NCBI RefSeq assembly: GCF_001636615.1
Contig: NZ_LGEK01000029.1
Location: forward strand, 1 to 52,806
Direction: 5' to 3'
Origin: Mucilaginibacter sp. L294
GTDB lineage: Bacteria > Bacteroidota > Bacteroidia > Sphingobacteriales > Sphingobacteriaceae
DNA: 52,806 nt
Both the position numbers and the translations under genes were made by a program. The notes beneath the pieces were generated by a model, which saw only the letters and a program-made list of their open reading frames with translations, ran no database searches and was not told the origin of the DNA. This document shows positions 24,665-33,861 of this stretch, piece by piece (position 1 is the stretch's first letter; the number at the start of each line of letters is the position of its first letter).

Positions 24665-26530
24665 ATGAAAAAACTCTCCGCATTATTATTTGTAATGGCT
24701 GCGGCCTGTAGTACGTTGTTTGCCCAAAGCGACTATGTTAAAGAACACTACACAAAAAAAGATGTGTACATCACCATGCGCGATGGGGTAAAACTGTTTA
24801 CCTCTATCTACACGCCAAACGAGGCATCAAAAACCAATAAGTACCCTATAATGATGCAGCGAACCTGCTACAGCATTGCCCCTTATGGCGAAACCAAGTA
24901 CCCCGGCCAATTAGGCCCATCAAAATACATGATGCAGGAAGGCTACATTTTTGTGTATCAAGATGTACGCGGCCGCTATAAAAGCGAAGGTACCTGGACC
25001 AACATGACCCCTGTTATCGATAACAAAAAAAGCAAAACCGATGTTGACGAAGGTTCTGACACCTACGACACCATCGACTGGCTGATTAAAAACGCAGCTA
25101 ACAACAACGGCAAGGTTGGCCAATGGGGTATCAGCTATCCGGGCTTTTATACCGCTGCGGGTATCTTATCAAACCACCCTGCTTTAAAGGCTTCATCGCC
25201 GCAGGCACCCATCTCCGATTTCTTTTTTGACGATTTTCACCATAACGGCGCTTTCATACAGAGCTACTTTTTCACCTTCCCCGTATTTGGTGTGCAAAAA
25301 ACAGATACTACCAGCAAAGCCTGGTATCAAAGCACCATGTTTAACCCGGGCACCCGCGATGGTTTCCAGTTTTTGCTTGACCTTGGCCCGCTTAAAAATG
25401 CCGACAAATATTACAAAGACAACTTTTTTTGGCAGGAAACCATCAATCACCCCAACTATGATGAATTTTGGCAAAAACGCGGCTTGTTGAAACACTACAA
25501 CAAAGTAAAACCCGCGGTAATGCTGGTAGGTGGCTGGTTTGATGCCGAAGACCTGACCGGCCCGCTGGCTATTTACAAAACCATTGAGAAGAAAGACCCT
25601 AATGCCTATAACACCATTGTGATGGGCCCGTTTGGGCATGGTAGGTGGTCGCGAGAGACGGGGCACACCATGCACAGCAACGTTTACTTTGGCGATAGCA
25701 TTGCAACATTCTATCAAAAAAGTATCGAGCAAAAATTCTTTAACCACTTCCTGAAAGGTAATGGCGATAAAAACTCGGGCCTGCCTGAGGCTTATATGTA
25801 CAACACCGGTAAAAAAGAATGGCAAACGTTTGATAAATGGCCTTCGGCTGCGGCAACACACGTTAAGTTTTATTTGAATAACGATGGTAAACTGGCCGAT
25901 GCAGCACCAGCCGCAACAGGCAGCACCAGCTTTGTAAGCGACCCGATGAAACCTGTTCCCTACACCGAGGATAACAGCACCACCATGGGCTTTACCCCGC
26001 ACAACTACATGAGCGAAGACCAGCGTTTTGCGGGCCGCCGTACTGATGTACTGGTTTTCCAGACGGATGTTTTAGCGGATGATGTTACCCTGGGCGGCGA
26101 GATCATGGCCAACCTTAAAGTAGCTACCACCGGTACCGATGCCGACTGGATTGTGAAGCTGATTGACGTTTACCCTGCAGACGAACCAAACAACCCGTAC
26201 ATGCCGAACAAAAACATCATCCTGAGCAATTACCAGCAAATGGTACGTTCAGAGATCATGCCGGCACGTTTCCGCGATGGTTTCGAGAAAGCTATACCAA
26301 CGGTTGCCAATCAAAAAACAGATGTGAACTTCCACCTGCAGGATGTATTGCACACCTTTAAAAAAGGCCACCGTATTATGATACAGGTACAAAGCACATC
26401 GTTCCCGCTGTATGCGCGTAACCCGCAAAAATTTGTAGAGAACCCATACAAAGCCAACGAAAGCGACTACCAAAAAGCTACACAGACTGTATTTAACGAC
26501 AGCTTTATTGATGTTGAGGTGTTGAAGTAA
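24665..26530 (+). CDS. S15 / CocE-NonD family alpha/beta hydrolase, secreted
   Basis: A 621-aa serine hydrolase of the X-Pro dipeptidyl-peptidase/cocaine esterase/glutaryl-7-ACA acylase superfamily. A signal peptide (MKKLSALLFVMAAACSTLFA, then Q) targets it to the periplasm or outside. The N-terminal hydrolase domain has the nucleophile motif GISYPG (S157), a GGWFDAEDL segment holding the acid residue and GPFGHGRWS with the catalytic histidine. A C-terminal jelly-roll domain (from about residue 420; SFVSDPMKPVPYTED through GHRIMIQVQSTSFPLYARNP) is typical. Natural substrate unknown, with peptides, esters or acyl amides possible. The next gene encodes an M1 peptidase, which favours a peptide-scavenging role. 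Confidence 0.92.
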   Translation: MKKLSALLFVMAAACSTLFAQSDYVKEHYTKKDVYITMRDGVKLFTSIYTPNEASKTNKYPIMMQRTCYSIAPYGETKYPGQLGPSKYMMQEGYIFVYQDVRGRYKSEGTWTNMTPVIDNKKSKTDVDEGSDTYDTIDWLIKNAANNNGKVGQWGISYPGFYTAAGILSNHPALKASSPQAPISDFFFDDFHHNGAFIQSYFFTFPVFGVQKTDTTSKAWYQSTMFNPGTRDGFQFLLDLGPLKNADKYYKDNFFWQETINHPNYDEFWQKRGLLKHYNKVKPAVMLVGGWFDAEDLTGPLAIYKTIEKKDPNAYNTIVMGPFGHGRWSRETGHTMHSNVYFGDSIATFYQKSIEQKFFNHFLKGNGDKNSGLPEAYMYNTGKKEWQTFDKWPSAAATHVKFYLNNDGKLADAAPAATGSTSFVSDPMKPVPYTEDNSTTMGFTPHNYMSEDQRFAGRRTDVLVFQTDVLADDVTLGGEIMANLKVATTGTDADWIVKLIDVYPADEPNNPYMPNKNIILSNYQQMVRSEIMPARFRDGFEKAIPTVANQKTDVNFHLQDVLHTFKKGHRIMIQVQSTSFPLYARNPQKFVENPYKANESDYQKATQTVFNDSFIDVEVLK

Positions 26531-26543
26531 GGGGTTCGTTTTT

Positions 26544-26590
26544 TCACGCAAAGACGCAAAAAACAGCTGCGTCGTGGCGTCTTTGCGTGA
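26544..26590. repeat. TCACGCAAAGACGC palindrome
   Basis: Perfect 14-bp arms TCACGCAAAGACGC / GCGTCTTTGCGTGA around a 19-nt centre, between the S15 and M1 genes. The same arms form the core of the nested repeat at 41579-41643. Confidence 0.92.
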
Positions 26591-26612
26591 TATCCAATTT
26601 AATACATAATAA

Positions 26613-28277
26613 ATGAAATTGCAATATAAATTACTGAGCCTGTTCATTTTGGGATTAATGCCAATTATGGCCCACGCCCAACTTGGCACACAAAAAGAAA
26701 CCTTTACCCGTGCCGATAGCCTGCGGGGCTCGTTAACCACCCCGCTGCGTACCTGTTACGATATCAACTACTATCACCTGGATGTGAAGTTTGATATCGA
26801 TAATAAATTTATTAGTGGTAATGTGCTTTTTAAATACACCGCCACACAGGATTTTACTAAGCTGCAGTTTGATCTGTTCGCTAACCTTAAAGTAGAAAAA
26901 GTGGTTTATAAAGGCAAAGAGCTACCCTACACCCGCGAGTTTAACGCGGTGTTTGTAACCTTCCCGCAAACCATTAAAAGCGGCAGCAAAGAAGAATTTA
27001 CCGTTTATTACTCGGGCAACCCAACTATAGCCAAACGCGCCCCATGGGATGGCGGCATAGAGTATAATGTTGATTCGCTTGGGCACAAATGGGTATCAAC
27101 CGCCTGCCAGGGTATGGGCGCCAGCGTTTGGTGGCCTACTAAAGACCAGCAGGCCGATGAGGTTGACAGCGCCCTTATCAGCATCAGTGTACCCAACGGC
27201 TTAAAGGATGTAAGCAACGGCCGCTTGCGTAAAGTAACCAAACTGAAAGACGGTTATACCCGGTTCGACTGGTTTGTGGCCAACCCGATCAACAACTACG
27301 ATATTGAAGCCAATATTGGCGATTACGCGCATTGCACTGATACCTACCAGGGCGAAAAAGGTACGCTCACCATGGATTTTTGGCCGCTAAGCTATAACCT
27401 GGAAAAAGCCAAAAAGCACTGGGGCGCAAACGCCAAACCCATGCTAAAAGCCTTTGAACATTGGTTTGGCCCCTACCCTTTTTACGAGGATGGTTACAAA
27501 CTGGTAGAAACGCATCACCTGGGCATGGAGCACCAAAGTGGTACAGCTTACGGTAATCATTACCAAAACGGTTACCTGGGTCGCGACCTGTCCGGTACCG
27601 GCTGGGGCTTAAAGTGGGATTTTATTGTGGTACACGAGAGCGGCCACGAGTGGTTTGGCAACAACATTACCAGTAAAGATCTGGCCGATATGTGGATCCA
27701 TGAAAGCTTTACCAATTACAGCGAATCGTTATTTGTGGAGGACAACTGGGGCAAACAAGCCGGGCAGGAATATGTACATGGCAGCCGCCTGGGTATCCAG
27801 AACGACGGCCCTATCGTTGGCCCTTATAACGTAAACAAAGAAGGTTCGGGCGATATGTACCCCAAAGGCGGCAACATGCTGAACATGATCCGCACTATTA
27901 TTAACGATGATGAAAAATGGCGCGGCATACTTCGCGGCCTAAACAAAACCTTTTACCACCAAACCGTTACTTACGATCAGGTAGTGGGTTACATTAACCA
28001 GCAAAGCGGCATAAACCTAAGCCCGGTGTTCGATCAGTATTTAAAACATGCCAACATCCCAACGCTGGAGTTTATGACCGTTAACGGCAAGCTGATGTGT
28101 AAATGGATAGCCGATGCACAAGGCTTTAACATGCCGGTAAGGGTACGCGTAAAAGGCGGCGAATACCAGTTCATCAACCCAAAAACGCGTTATACACCGG
28201 TTACCATTGCGGGCGCCACAAAGGATAATTTAGAGGTTGATACCTTTAATTATTATATAGGGGTGCTGATGGATTAA
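26613..28277 (+). CDS. M1 family zinc aminopeptidase, secreted
   Basis: A 554-aa metallopeptidase with signal peptide MKLQYKLLSLFILGLMPIMA-HAQ. The N-terminal beta-sheet domain is followed by the gluzincin catalytic domain. The exopeptidase motif is GMEHQ (304-308, a GxMEN variant) and the zinc site is HESGH at 341-345 with the third ligand E364, the exact 18-residue spacing of M1 enzymes. It is shorter than the roughly 850-900-aa M1 enzymes because the C-terminal helical domain is mostly missing, a form common in Bacteroidota. It would remove N-terminal residues from peptides in the periplasm. Likely co-transcribed with the upstream S15 hydrolase, 82 nt away across a palindrome. Confidence 0.93.
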   Translation: MKLQYKLLSLFILGLMPIMAHAQLGTQKETFTRADSLRGSLTTPLRTCYDINYYHLDVKFDIDNKFISGNVLFKYTATQDFTKLQFDLFANLKVEKVVYKGKELPYTREFNAVFVTFPQTIKSGSKEEFTVYYSGNPTIAKRAPWDGGIEYNVDSLGHKWVSTACQGMGASVWWPTKDQQADEVDSALISISVPNGLKDVSNGRLRKVTKLKDGYTRFDWFVANPINNYDIEANIGDYAHCTDTYQGEKGTLTMDFWPLSYNLEKAKKHWGANAKPMLKAFEHWFGPYPFYEDGYKLVETHHLGMEHQSGTAYGNHYQNGYLGRDLSGTGWGLKWDFIVVHESGHEWFGNNITSKDLADMWIHESFTNYSESLFVEDNWGKQAGQEYVHGSRLGIQNDGPIVGPYNVNKEGSGDMYPKGGNMLNMIRTIINDDEKWRGILRGLNKTFYHQTVTYDQVVGYINQQSGINLSPVFDQYLKHANIPTLEFMTVNGKLMCKWIADAQGFNMPVRVRVKGGEYQFINPKTRYTPVTIAGATKDNLEVDTFNYYIGVLMD

Positions 28278-28292
28278 TTTCCTATTAGCCCC

Positions 28293-28386
28293 CGTCATTG
28301 CGAGGAGCGATAGCGACGTGGCAATCTTCGACACGCTTATCGCCAACTTTCCTATCGAAGATTGCCACGCTACGCTCGCAATGACG
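28293..28386. repeat. CGTCATTGCGAG palindromic element, copy 4
   Basis: A 94-bp copy with outer arms CGTCATTGCGAG / CTCGCAATGACG and inner arms GTGGCAATCTTCGA / TCGAAGATTGCCAC. It starts 15 nt after the M1 peptidase stop. Confidence 0.93.
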
Positions 28387-28461
28387 GACTGCTAATTTAT
28401 TTCCAAAACCATGCAACGTTCCTGTTACAACCCACGTCATATAGTTAAACAATTCAAAACC

Positions 28462-29157
28462 ATGAGAACACTAAAAACACTATTTACGGCCGGCTTGCTG
28501 GTAGCAGCCGCAAGCTTTGCCAAAGCAGATACGCAGGACCGCCACTTAACAGGCTTTAGCGCGGTGAGCGTTACCGGTTCATACGATGTGTATATTACCC
28601 AGGGCTCAACCGAGTCTGTAAAGGTAGATGCACCATCAGAGGTCATTGACCGTATTATTACCGAGGTGCAGGGCGGCATTTTAAAAATTTACACTAAAGA
28701 CAACACCCATTTTAACTGGAACGGCAATAAAAAGATGATCGTTTATGTATCCATCAAAGATGTAAACGCAGTGAGCCTTGCAGGCTCGGGCGATGTGTTT
28801 TTTAAAGATGGCTTAAGGGCACCTTCTCTTAAAATCAAACTAACCGGTTCTGGCGATATCAGCGGTAAGGTTGAGGTTAAAGAACTGGAAAGCAGCATTG
28901 GCGGTTCGGGCGATATTACCCTTAGTGGCCGTGCAGAAAACTCAACCGTTAGCGTAGTAGGCTCGGGCGATTTTACCGGGAACAATTTGGTTACTAACAA
29001 CACCCGTGTTAAGGTTGCCGGCAGCGGCGATGCAAGGGTAAATGCTAACGATAAAATTGATGCTTCTGTTGTTGGTTCGGGCGATGTACATTACACCGGC
29101 TCGGCTAAAAACATCTCCAGCTCAAAAGCAGGAAGTGGCAGCGTAAGCAGGATGTAA
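28462..29157 (+). CDS. DUF2807 (head-GIN domain) exported protein
   Basis: A 231-aa protein with a signal peptide (MRTLKTLFTAGLLVAAASFA, then KA). The mature part is a DUF2807 putative adhesin-like beta-solenoid: after an opening FSAVSVTGSYDVYITQG, the tetrapeptide GSGD occurs at residues 108, 129, 148, 167, 187 and 205, with GSGS at 224, one per 18-21-residue coil. The family is widespread in Bacteroidota envelopes and its function is not established. The ATG at 28462 is used because it begins the signal peptide; an in-frame ATG at 28411 would add a hydrophilic, cysteine-containing leader. A terminator follows at 29185. Confidence 0.9.
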   Translation: MRTLKTLFTAGLLVAAASFAKADTQDRHLTGFSAVSVTGSYDVYITQGSTESVKVDAPSEVIDRIITEVQGGILKIYTKDNTHFNWNGNKKMIVYVSIKDVNAVSLAGSGDVFFKDGLRAPSLKIKLTGSGDISGKVEVKELESSIGGSGDITLSGRAENSTVSVVGSGDFTGNNLVTNNTRVKVAGSGDARVNANDKIDASVVGSGDVHYTGSAKNISSSKAGSGSVSRM

Positions 29158-29184
29158 AAGAGAAATAAAAGACGCTTAATACGC

Positions 29185-29218
29185 AAAAAAGCCTTCCGGA
29201 TATCCGGAAGGCTTTTTT
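29185..29218. terminator. Bidirectional terminator (34-bp perfect palindrome)
   Basis: AAAAAAGCCTTCCGGAT and its exact reverse complement follow each other without a spacer. The G+C core with A6/T6 ends would terminate both the DUF2807 gene and trxA, which converge here. Confidence 0.93.
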
Positions 29219-29237
29219 AATTATATATAATATGGTG

Positions 29238-29558
29238 TTAAGCTAATTGCTTAGCCAATTTTTCTGCAAGTATTGATTTTGGTACAGCGCCAATTTGTTT
29301 GTCAACAATTTCGCCGCCTTTAAAGTATAATAAGGCAGGAATATTGCGGATGCCATACTTCATTGATATACCAGGGTTGTTATCTACGTTTACTTTTCCT
29401 ACAACGGCTTTGCCATCGTATTCTTTAGCAAGTTCTTCAACAACAGGGCCTACCATACGACAAGGGCCACACCATTCTGCCCAAAAGTCAATTAGTACCG
29501 GTTTATCTGATTTAAGAACAAGTTCTTCGAAGTTTGCATCAGTTATTTCTAAAGCCAT
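29238..29558 (-). CDS. trxA: Thioredoxin
   Basis: A 106-aa cytosolic thiol-disulfide oxidoreductase. The active site AEWCGPCRM has C30 and C33; the cis-proline loop is RNIPALLYFKGG and the family end KQIGAVPKSILAEKL is intact. No signal peptide. On the minus strand it follows dnaE, with a toxin-antitoxin pair between. A well-formed promoter directly upstream (29585-29616) lets it be expressed independently of the genes above. Confidence 0.97.
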   Translation of the reverse strand: MALEITDANFEELVLKSDKPVLIDFWAEWCGPCRMVGPVVEELAKEYDGKAVVGKVNVDNNPGISMKYGIRNIPALLYFKGGEIVDKQIGAVPKSILAEKLAKQLA

Positions 29559-29584
29559 GATTTCTATATTTTAATTTTGATGTA

Positions 29585-29616
29585 CAAATATATACTATTC
29601 AAATAGCTTGCCACAA
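29585..29616 (-). promoter_or_regulatory. Bacteroidota-type promoter of trxA
   Basis: On the minus strand TTG (29614-29616) is followed after 21 nt by TATATTTG (29585-29592), matching the -33 TTG / -7 TAnnTTTG consensus. The -7 box lies 26 nt upstream of the trxA ATG. Confidence 0.7.
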
Positions 29617-29721
29617 GTGGGCGCATGACAATGTGACAATTATATTATTAACATCTGCCTTAATTACAAACGCTTTATAGTAGCAGATAATTAGATGGGT
29701 TAATTTTGTGTGGATAACGCA

Positions 29722-30006
29722 TTAGAACCTCGAAGGGTTTCTACTTGTGTGGAAGATGGAGTTGACGACAATTTTATCTTTGACGATCTCGAAGACAATG
29801 AAAAACGGAAATTTATCGATCTTGGCAAATCTAAATTCTTCTAAAAACTTAACCTGATATATCAATGGCCTCTTTTGAATAGTTTTCAGCGTTGCAAAAA
29901 CACTTTTTTGAAATCGTTTGCCTAATCCTTGTTGGCGGGACTCATACCAGTCAGAAGAATCTTTTAAATCAAATGCCGCAGCTTTTAATATCTCTATACG
30001 ATACAT
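29722..30006 (-). CDS. ParE/RelE-superfamily toxin
   Basis: A 94-aa small basic protein of the ParE-type plasmid stabilisation/RelE fold. The opening MYRIEILKAAAFDLKDSSDW, the arginine/lysine-rich middle and the C-terminal beta strands (PFFIVFEIVKDKIVVNSIFH-TSRNP) match the family. Its ATG overlaps the antitoxin stop (TAATG), the normal antitoxin-first coupling. ParE-type toxins poison DNA gyrase and RelE-type toxins cleave mRNA at ribosomes; the sequence alone does not settle which applies. Intact by length, so probably functional. Confidence 0.9.
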   Translation of the reverse strand: MYRIEILKAAAFDLKDSSDWYESRQQGLGKRFQKSVFATLKTIQKRPLIYQVKFLEEFRFAKIDKFPFFIVFEIVKDKIVVNSIFHTSRNPSRF

Positions 30007-30230
30007 TACTCTTCTGTATACTTGAGCATAACTTTTAATTCGTCTAAAGAATATGCCTCCATATTTCCTGTGCTATATGCCTTTTGGCGTTGCAAAATAA
30101 TTTCCTCTTGTTCTTTCGATAGCACCATTTCGCCATCATTCAAAACATCTTTAAGCTGCTGCTTTTCCGACTGATTTAAACTGCGGACAGCTTCTATTAA
30201 TTGGTCGATAGAAAGATTAATTGAAATCAT
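30006..30230 (-). CDS. Antitoxin of the ParE-type module
   Basis: A 74-aa acidic protein directly upstream of, and overlapping by one base, the toxin gene. The sequence (MISINLSIDQLIEAVRSLNQ, then SEKQQLKDVLND) resembles the small helical addiction-module proteins found with ParE toxins in Bacteroidota; it lacks an obvious ribbon-helix-helix pattern. The C-terminal part YSTGNMEAYSLDELKVMLKY would contact the toxin. It starts 40 nt after the dnaE stop with no terminator visible, so it may also be read through from dnaE. Confidence 0.85.
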   Translation of the reverse strand: MISINLSIDQLIEAVRSLNQSEKQQLKDVLNDGEMVLSKEQEEIILQRQKAYSTGNMEAYSLDELKVMLKYTEE

Positions 30231-30270
30231 AGTTTTTAATGTTATTACTCAAATTTACGAAACTTTACCT

Positions 30271-33200
30271 TTACATCAACACTGCCGGTGCATGCGTCAA
30301 ATTAAGTATATCCGCCATCAGTTCATCGCTTGGGCTTACTTTGTGCGTTTTAGAGAGCAGGTCTACGTTCATAGCCTCTTCGCCGCATTTTACTTTAAAC
30401 TTCAATACACAGCTTTTTGCAGGGTAGCGTTCATTGTTTGTCATGATAATTTGTTCCAGGCGCTCCACCAATTGCGTGTTCAGCATCTTCAGGTCCAAAC
30501 TCACCACAACAGATTTGGTTAGCTTATCGCGCATTTCAGATAACAGGCTCATGGTGGTTACCCGTAAGTCCCAGTTATCCTTCTGGCGGAATTTCTCTTC
30601 AACGCTACCTTTAATATGCAAAAAGTACCCCTCCACCATCATATTACGGAACTTCACATAATCCTCCCCAAAAAAGGCAAACTCGTAACTTTCGTTATAA
30701 TCCTCCAGCACAAAGGCACCAAACGGTTTACCCATTTTGGTGAACCTGTGCTGCACGCTTGATACCAACCCACCAATGCAGATCTCGCCGCGTTTACGCA
30801 GGTTGGCCAGGTTGGCCATCACTTCTTCCCCACCCTCGCCCGAGCGGGCTTTCTGGATGTTTTTTAATTCGGTTATGGTGGTATTGCAATAACGGTCAAT
30901 CTCCAGCTTAAAGTTATCAAGCGGGTGGCCGGTTAAGTAGATGCCGATAACCTCTTTCTCGTATTTCAGTTTTTCTATCAGCGGCCATTCCTCAGATTCG
31001 GGCAGGGCCGGCTCAGGGATATAGGATGCTACCGAACCGCCAAATAATGATGATTGCGAACTGCTTTGCGTGTTCTGGTAATCGTTACCATACTTTATCA
31101 GGCGTTCAACACCGGTTAAAATGCCGTTCTCGGTTTTTGCGAAGAACTGCGCGCGGTTTAGGCCGAAACCATCAAACGCGCCGCCATAAACCAGGTTCTC
31201 GTACGATTTTCGGTTAACCGAACGGGTGTTTGAGCGCTGCGCAAAATCATAAACGCTTTTATATGCGCCGCGTTCAATGCGCTCTTCTATGATACTTTCA
31301 ACGGCTTTTTCGCCTACACCTTTAACGCCCGCCATACCAAAGCGGATAACCCCCTTCCTGTTGGCAGTAAAGGCCATATCGCTTTCGTTAATATCGGGCC
31401 CTAAAACCTCAACACCCATACGGCGGCATTCCTCCATAAAGAAGGTGATCTTCTCCATGTTGTTTTGGTTATTTAATACCGCCGCCATATACTCTGCCGG
31501 GTAATGCGCCTTTAAATAAGCCGTTTGATAGGCCACAAAAGCGTAACAAGTAGAGTGCGATTTATTGAACGCGTACTGGGCAAATGCTTTCCAGTCGTTC
31601 CATATCTTGGTCAGTTTATCTTTGGGGTGGCCTTTGGCTATGGCCCCATCCATAAACTGGGCTTCCATTTTATTTAGTACCTCTATCTGCTTTTTACCCA
31701 TTGCCTTACGCAAAACGTCGGCATCGCCTTTACTAAAGCCCGCCAGCTTTTGCGACAGAAGCATCACCTGCTCCTGGTACACGGTAATACCATAGGTTTC
31801 GCCCAGGTACTCTTCCATGTCCTGCAAATCAAAGGCAATAGGCTCAATACCGTGTTTACGTTTAATAAACAATGGTATATACTCTATCGGGCCCGGGCGG
31901 TACAGGGCGTTCATGGCAATCAAATCCTCAAACTTATCGGGTTTCAGGTCGCGCAGGTACATTTGCATCCCGTCACTTTCAAACTGGAACGTACCGTTGG
32001 TATCACCTCGTTGGTAAAGCTCGTAGGTTGCAATATCATCCAGCGGGATGTAGTCTATCTCAATTTCAACCCCGTGGTTTGCCTTGATCAGCCTTAGCGC
32101 ATCCTTAATAATGGTAAGGGTTTTAAGGCCCAAAAAGTCCATCTTAATTACACCGGCATCCTCAATTACACGCCCATCGTACTGGGTAACCAGCAGGTCA
32201 GAGTCTTTTGCCGTAGCAACAGGTACAATATCCGTAAGGTCATAAGGGGCGATGATGATACCCGCGGCATGCACACCCGTGTTACGTACAGATCCTTCCA
32301 GCTTTTCGGCCTCGCGCAGTACCGTACCCTTTAAATCGTTTGATTTGTAGATAACTTGCAGCTCGGCTACCTGTTCAATTGCTGTTTTTAGGTTGATACC
32401 CAAAGTTTCGGGCACCAGCTTCTTCATGGCGTTCACATCGCTCAAAGGCATATCAAGCACACGGCCAACATCCTGAATACTGGTACGGGCAGCCATAGAG
32501 CCGTAGGTAATGATCTGCGCTACCTGGTTCTTACCATATTTATCAACTACATAGTCAATAACCTTTTGGCGGCCGGCATCATCAAAATCCGTATCAATAT
32601 CGGGCATGCTCTTACGATCCGGGTTCAGGAAACGCTCAAACAGGAGGTTATACTTCAGCGGGTCTATATTGGTGATCCCCGTACAGTAGGCTACTACTGA
32701 TCCGGCTGCAGAACCACGGCCCGGGCCAATAAATACGCCCATATCGCGGCCCGCCCTGATGAAATCGGCTACGATCAAAAAGTACCCCGCAAAACCCATG
32801 GTGCGGATGGTGAACAATTCAAAGTTGATGCGTTCTTCGGCTTCGGGGCTAATATCCCTGTAACGCTCTTTAGCACCCATAAAGGTAAGGTGCTTCAGAT
32901 ACTCCCATTGGTTAAGGGTATCCGCATCGGGCGTCATATCACTATGGATCTTAAACTCGGGTGGGATAACGTAGTTTGGCAGCAGGATGTCCCTTTTCAG
33001 TTTCAGCACATCTACCTTGTCTACAATTTCCTGCGTATTGTCCAACGACTCGGGGATATCATGGAACAGCTTGCCCATTTCCGCCTGCGTTTTAAAATAA
33101 AACTGATCGTTGGTAAAACCAAAGCGGTAGCCCTTGCCACCTTCCTCATCGGTAGCTATGGGGGTGCTTTGTAAATCGCCGGTGTTTACGCAAAGCAAAA

Positions 33201-33861
33201 TATCGTGGGCGTTAGAGTCCTGCTGATCTACGTAGTGCGAATCGTTTGAGCAGATCACCTTAACGTTGTACTTTTTGGCGAATTTAGCCAGTACCTCGTT
33301 CACTATGTTTTGCTCGGGGATATCATGGCGCTGCATTTCTATATAGAAATCTTCGCCAAACAAGTCAAGCCACCATTTAAATTCAATTTCGGCGGCGGCT
33401 TCGCCATCCCTTAAGATAGCCTGCGGCACCGATGCGCCCAGGCAGCAGGTAGTAGCAATAATGCCTTTATGGTACTTAAGGATAAGCTCTTTATCTATAC
33501 GTGGCCACTTGCTGTAAAGGCCTTCTATATAACCTAACGAGCAAAGTTTAATGAGGTTATTATATCCTTCGGCGTTTTTGGCCAGCATCAGCTGGTGGTA
33601 ACGCTTGTCTTTAACTTCTTTAGTGAATTGTTTTTTATGCCTGTCATCAACCACATAAAACTCACAGCCTACAATGGGTTTTACGTTGTGCTTACCTGCT
33701 TCGGCCACAAACTTAAACGCGCCAAACATGTTCCCGTGGTCGGTAATGGCCAGGGCTTTCATACCATCTGCTGCCGCTTTTTTGTATAACTTTGAAATAT
33801 CGGCGGCACCGTCAAGTAATGAGAATTGGGTATGTACGTGTAAGTGCGAAAAATCGGGCAT
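30271..33861 (-). CDS. dnaE: DNA polymerase III subunit alpha
   Basis: Replicative polymerase catalytic subunit. The 1196-aa protein has DnaE1 length and order: N-terminal PHP domain (HLHVHTQFSLLDGAADISKL), palm with catalytic aspartates in PDIDTDF and in GVIKMDFLGLKTLT, fingers region containing AYQTAYLKAHYPAEYMAAVL, tandem HhH segment (RFGMAGVKGVGEKAVESIIE), and a C-terminal OB domain (ICIGGLVSSVQHRFTKMGKP). The ATG at 33861 begins MPDFSHLHVHT, right at the PHP domain; a longer frame from 33912 adds 17 residues without family support. A TAAATTTG -7-like box lies just upstream. Confidence 0.97.
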   Translation of the reverse strand: MPDFSHLHVHTQFSLLDGAADISKLYKKAAADGMKALAITDHGNMFGAFKFVAEAGKHNVKPIVGCEFYVVDDRHKKQFTKEVKDKRYHQLMLAKNAEGYNNLIKLCSLGYIEGLYSKWPRIDKELILKYHKGIIATTCCLGASVPQAILRDGEAAAEIEFKWWLDLFGEDFYIEMQRHDIPEQNIVNEVLAKFAKKYNVKVICSNDSHYVDQQDSNAHDILLCVNTGDLQSTPIATDEEGGKGYRFGFTNDQFYFKTQAEMGKLFHDIPESLDNTQEIVDKVDVLKLKRDILLPNYVIPPEFKIHSDMTPDADTLNQWEYLKHLTFMGAKERYRDISPEAEERINFELFTIRTMGFAGYFLIVADFIRAGRDMGVFIGPGRGSAAGSVVAYCTGITNIDPLKYNLLFERFLNPDRKSMPDIDTDFDDAGRQKVIDYVVDKYGKNQVAQIITYGSMAARTSIQDVGRVLDMPLSDVNAMKKLVPETLGINLKTAIEQVAELQVIYKSNDLKGTVLREAEKLEGSVRNTGVHAAGIIIAPYDLTDIVPVATAKDSDLLVTQYDGRVIEDAGVIKMDFLGLKTLTIIKDALRLIKANHGVEIEIDYIPLDDIATYELYQRGDTNGTFQFESDGMQMYLRDLKPDKFEDLIAMNALYRPGPIEYIPLFIKRKHGIEPIAFDLQDMEEYLGETYGITVYQEQVMLLSQKLAGFSKGDADVLRKAMGKKQIEVLNKMEAQFMDGAIAKGHPKDKLTKIWNDWKAFAQYAFNKSHSTCYAFVAYQTAYLKAHYPAEYMAAVLNNQNNMEKITFFMEECRRMGVEVLGPDINESDMAFTANRKGVIRFGMAGVKGVGEKAVESIIEERIERGAYKSVYDFAQRSNTRSVNRKSYENLVYGGAFDGFGLNRAQFFAKTENGILTGVERLIKYGNDYQNTQSSSQSSLFGGSVASYIPEPALPESEEWPLIEKLKYEKEVIGIYLTGHPLDNFKLEIDRYCNTTITELKNIQKARSGEGGEEVMANLANLRKRGEICIGGLVSSVQHRFTKMGKPFGAFVLEDYNESYEFAFFGEDYVKFRNMMVEGYFLHIKGSVEEKFRQKDNWDLRVTTMSLLSEMRDKLTKSVVVSLDLKMLNTQLVERLEQIIMTNNERYPAKSCVLKFKVKCGEEAMNVDLLSKTHKVSPSDELMADILNLTHAPAVLM

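Noticed and set aside
25193..26002. 269-aa minus-strand frame
   Set aside because: Antisense shadow of the S15 hydrolase; no recognisable domain or start context.
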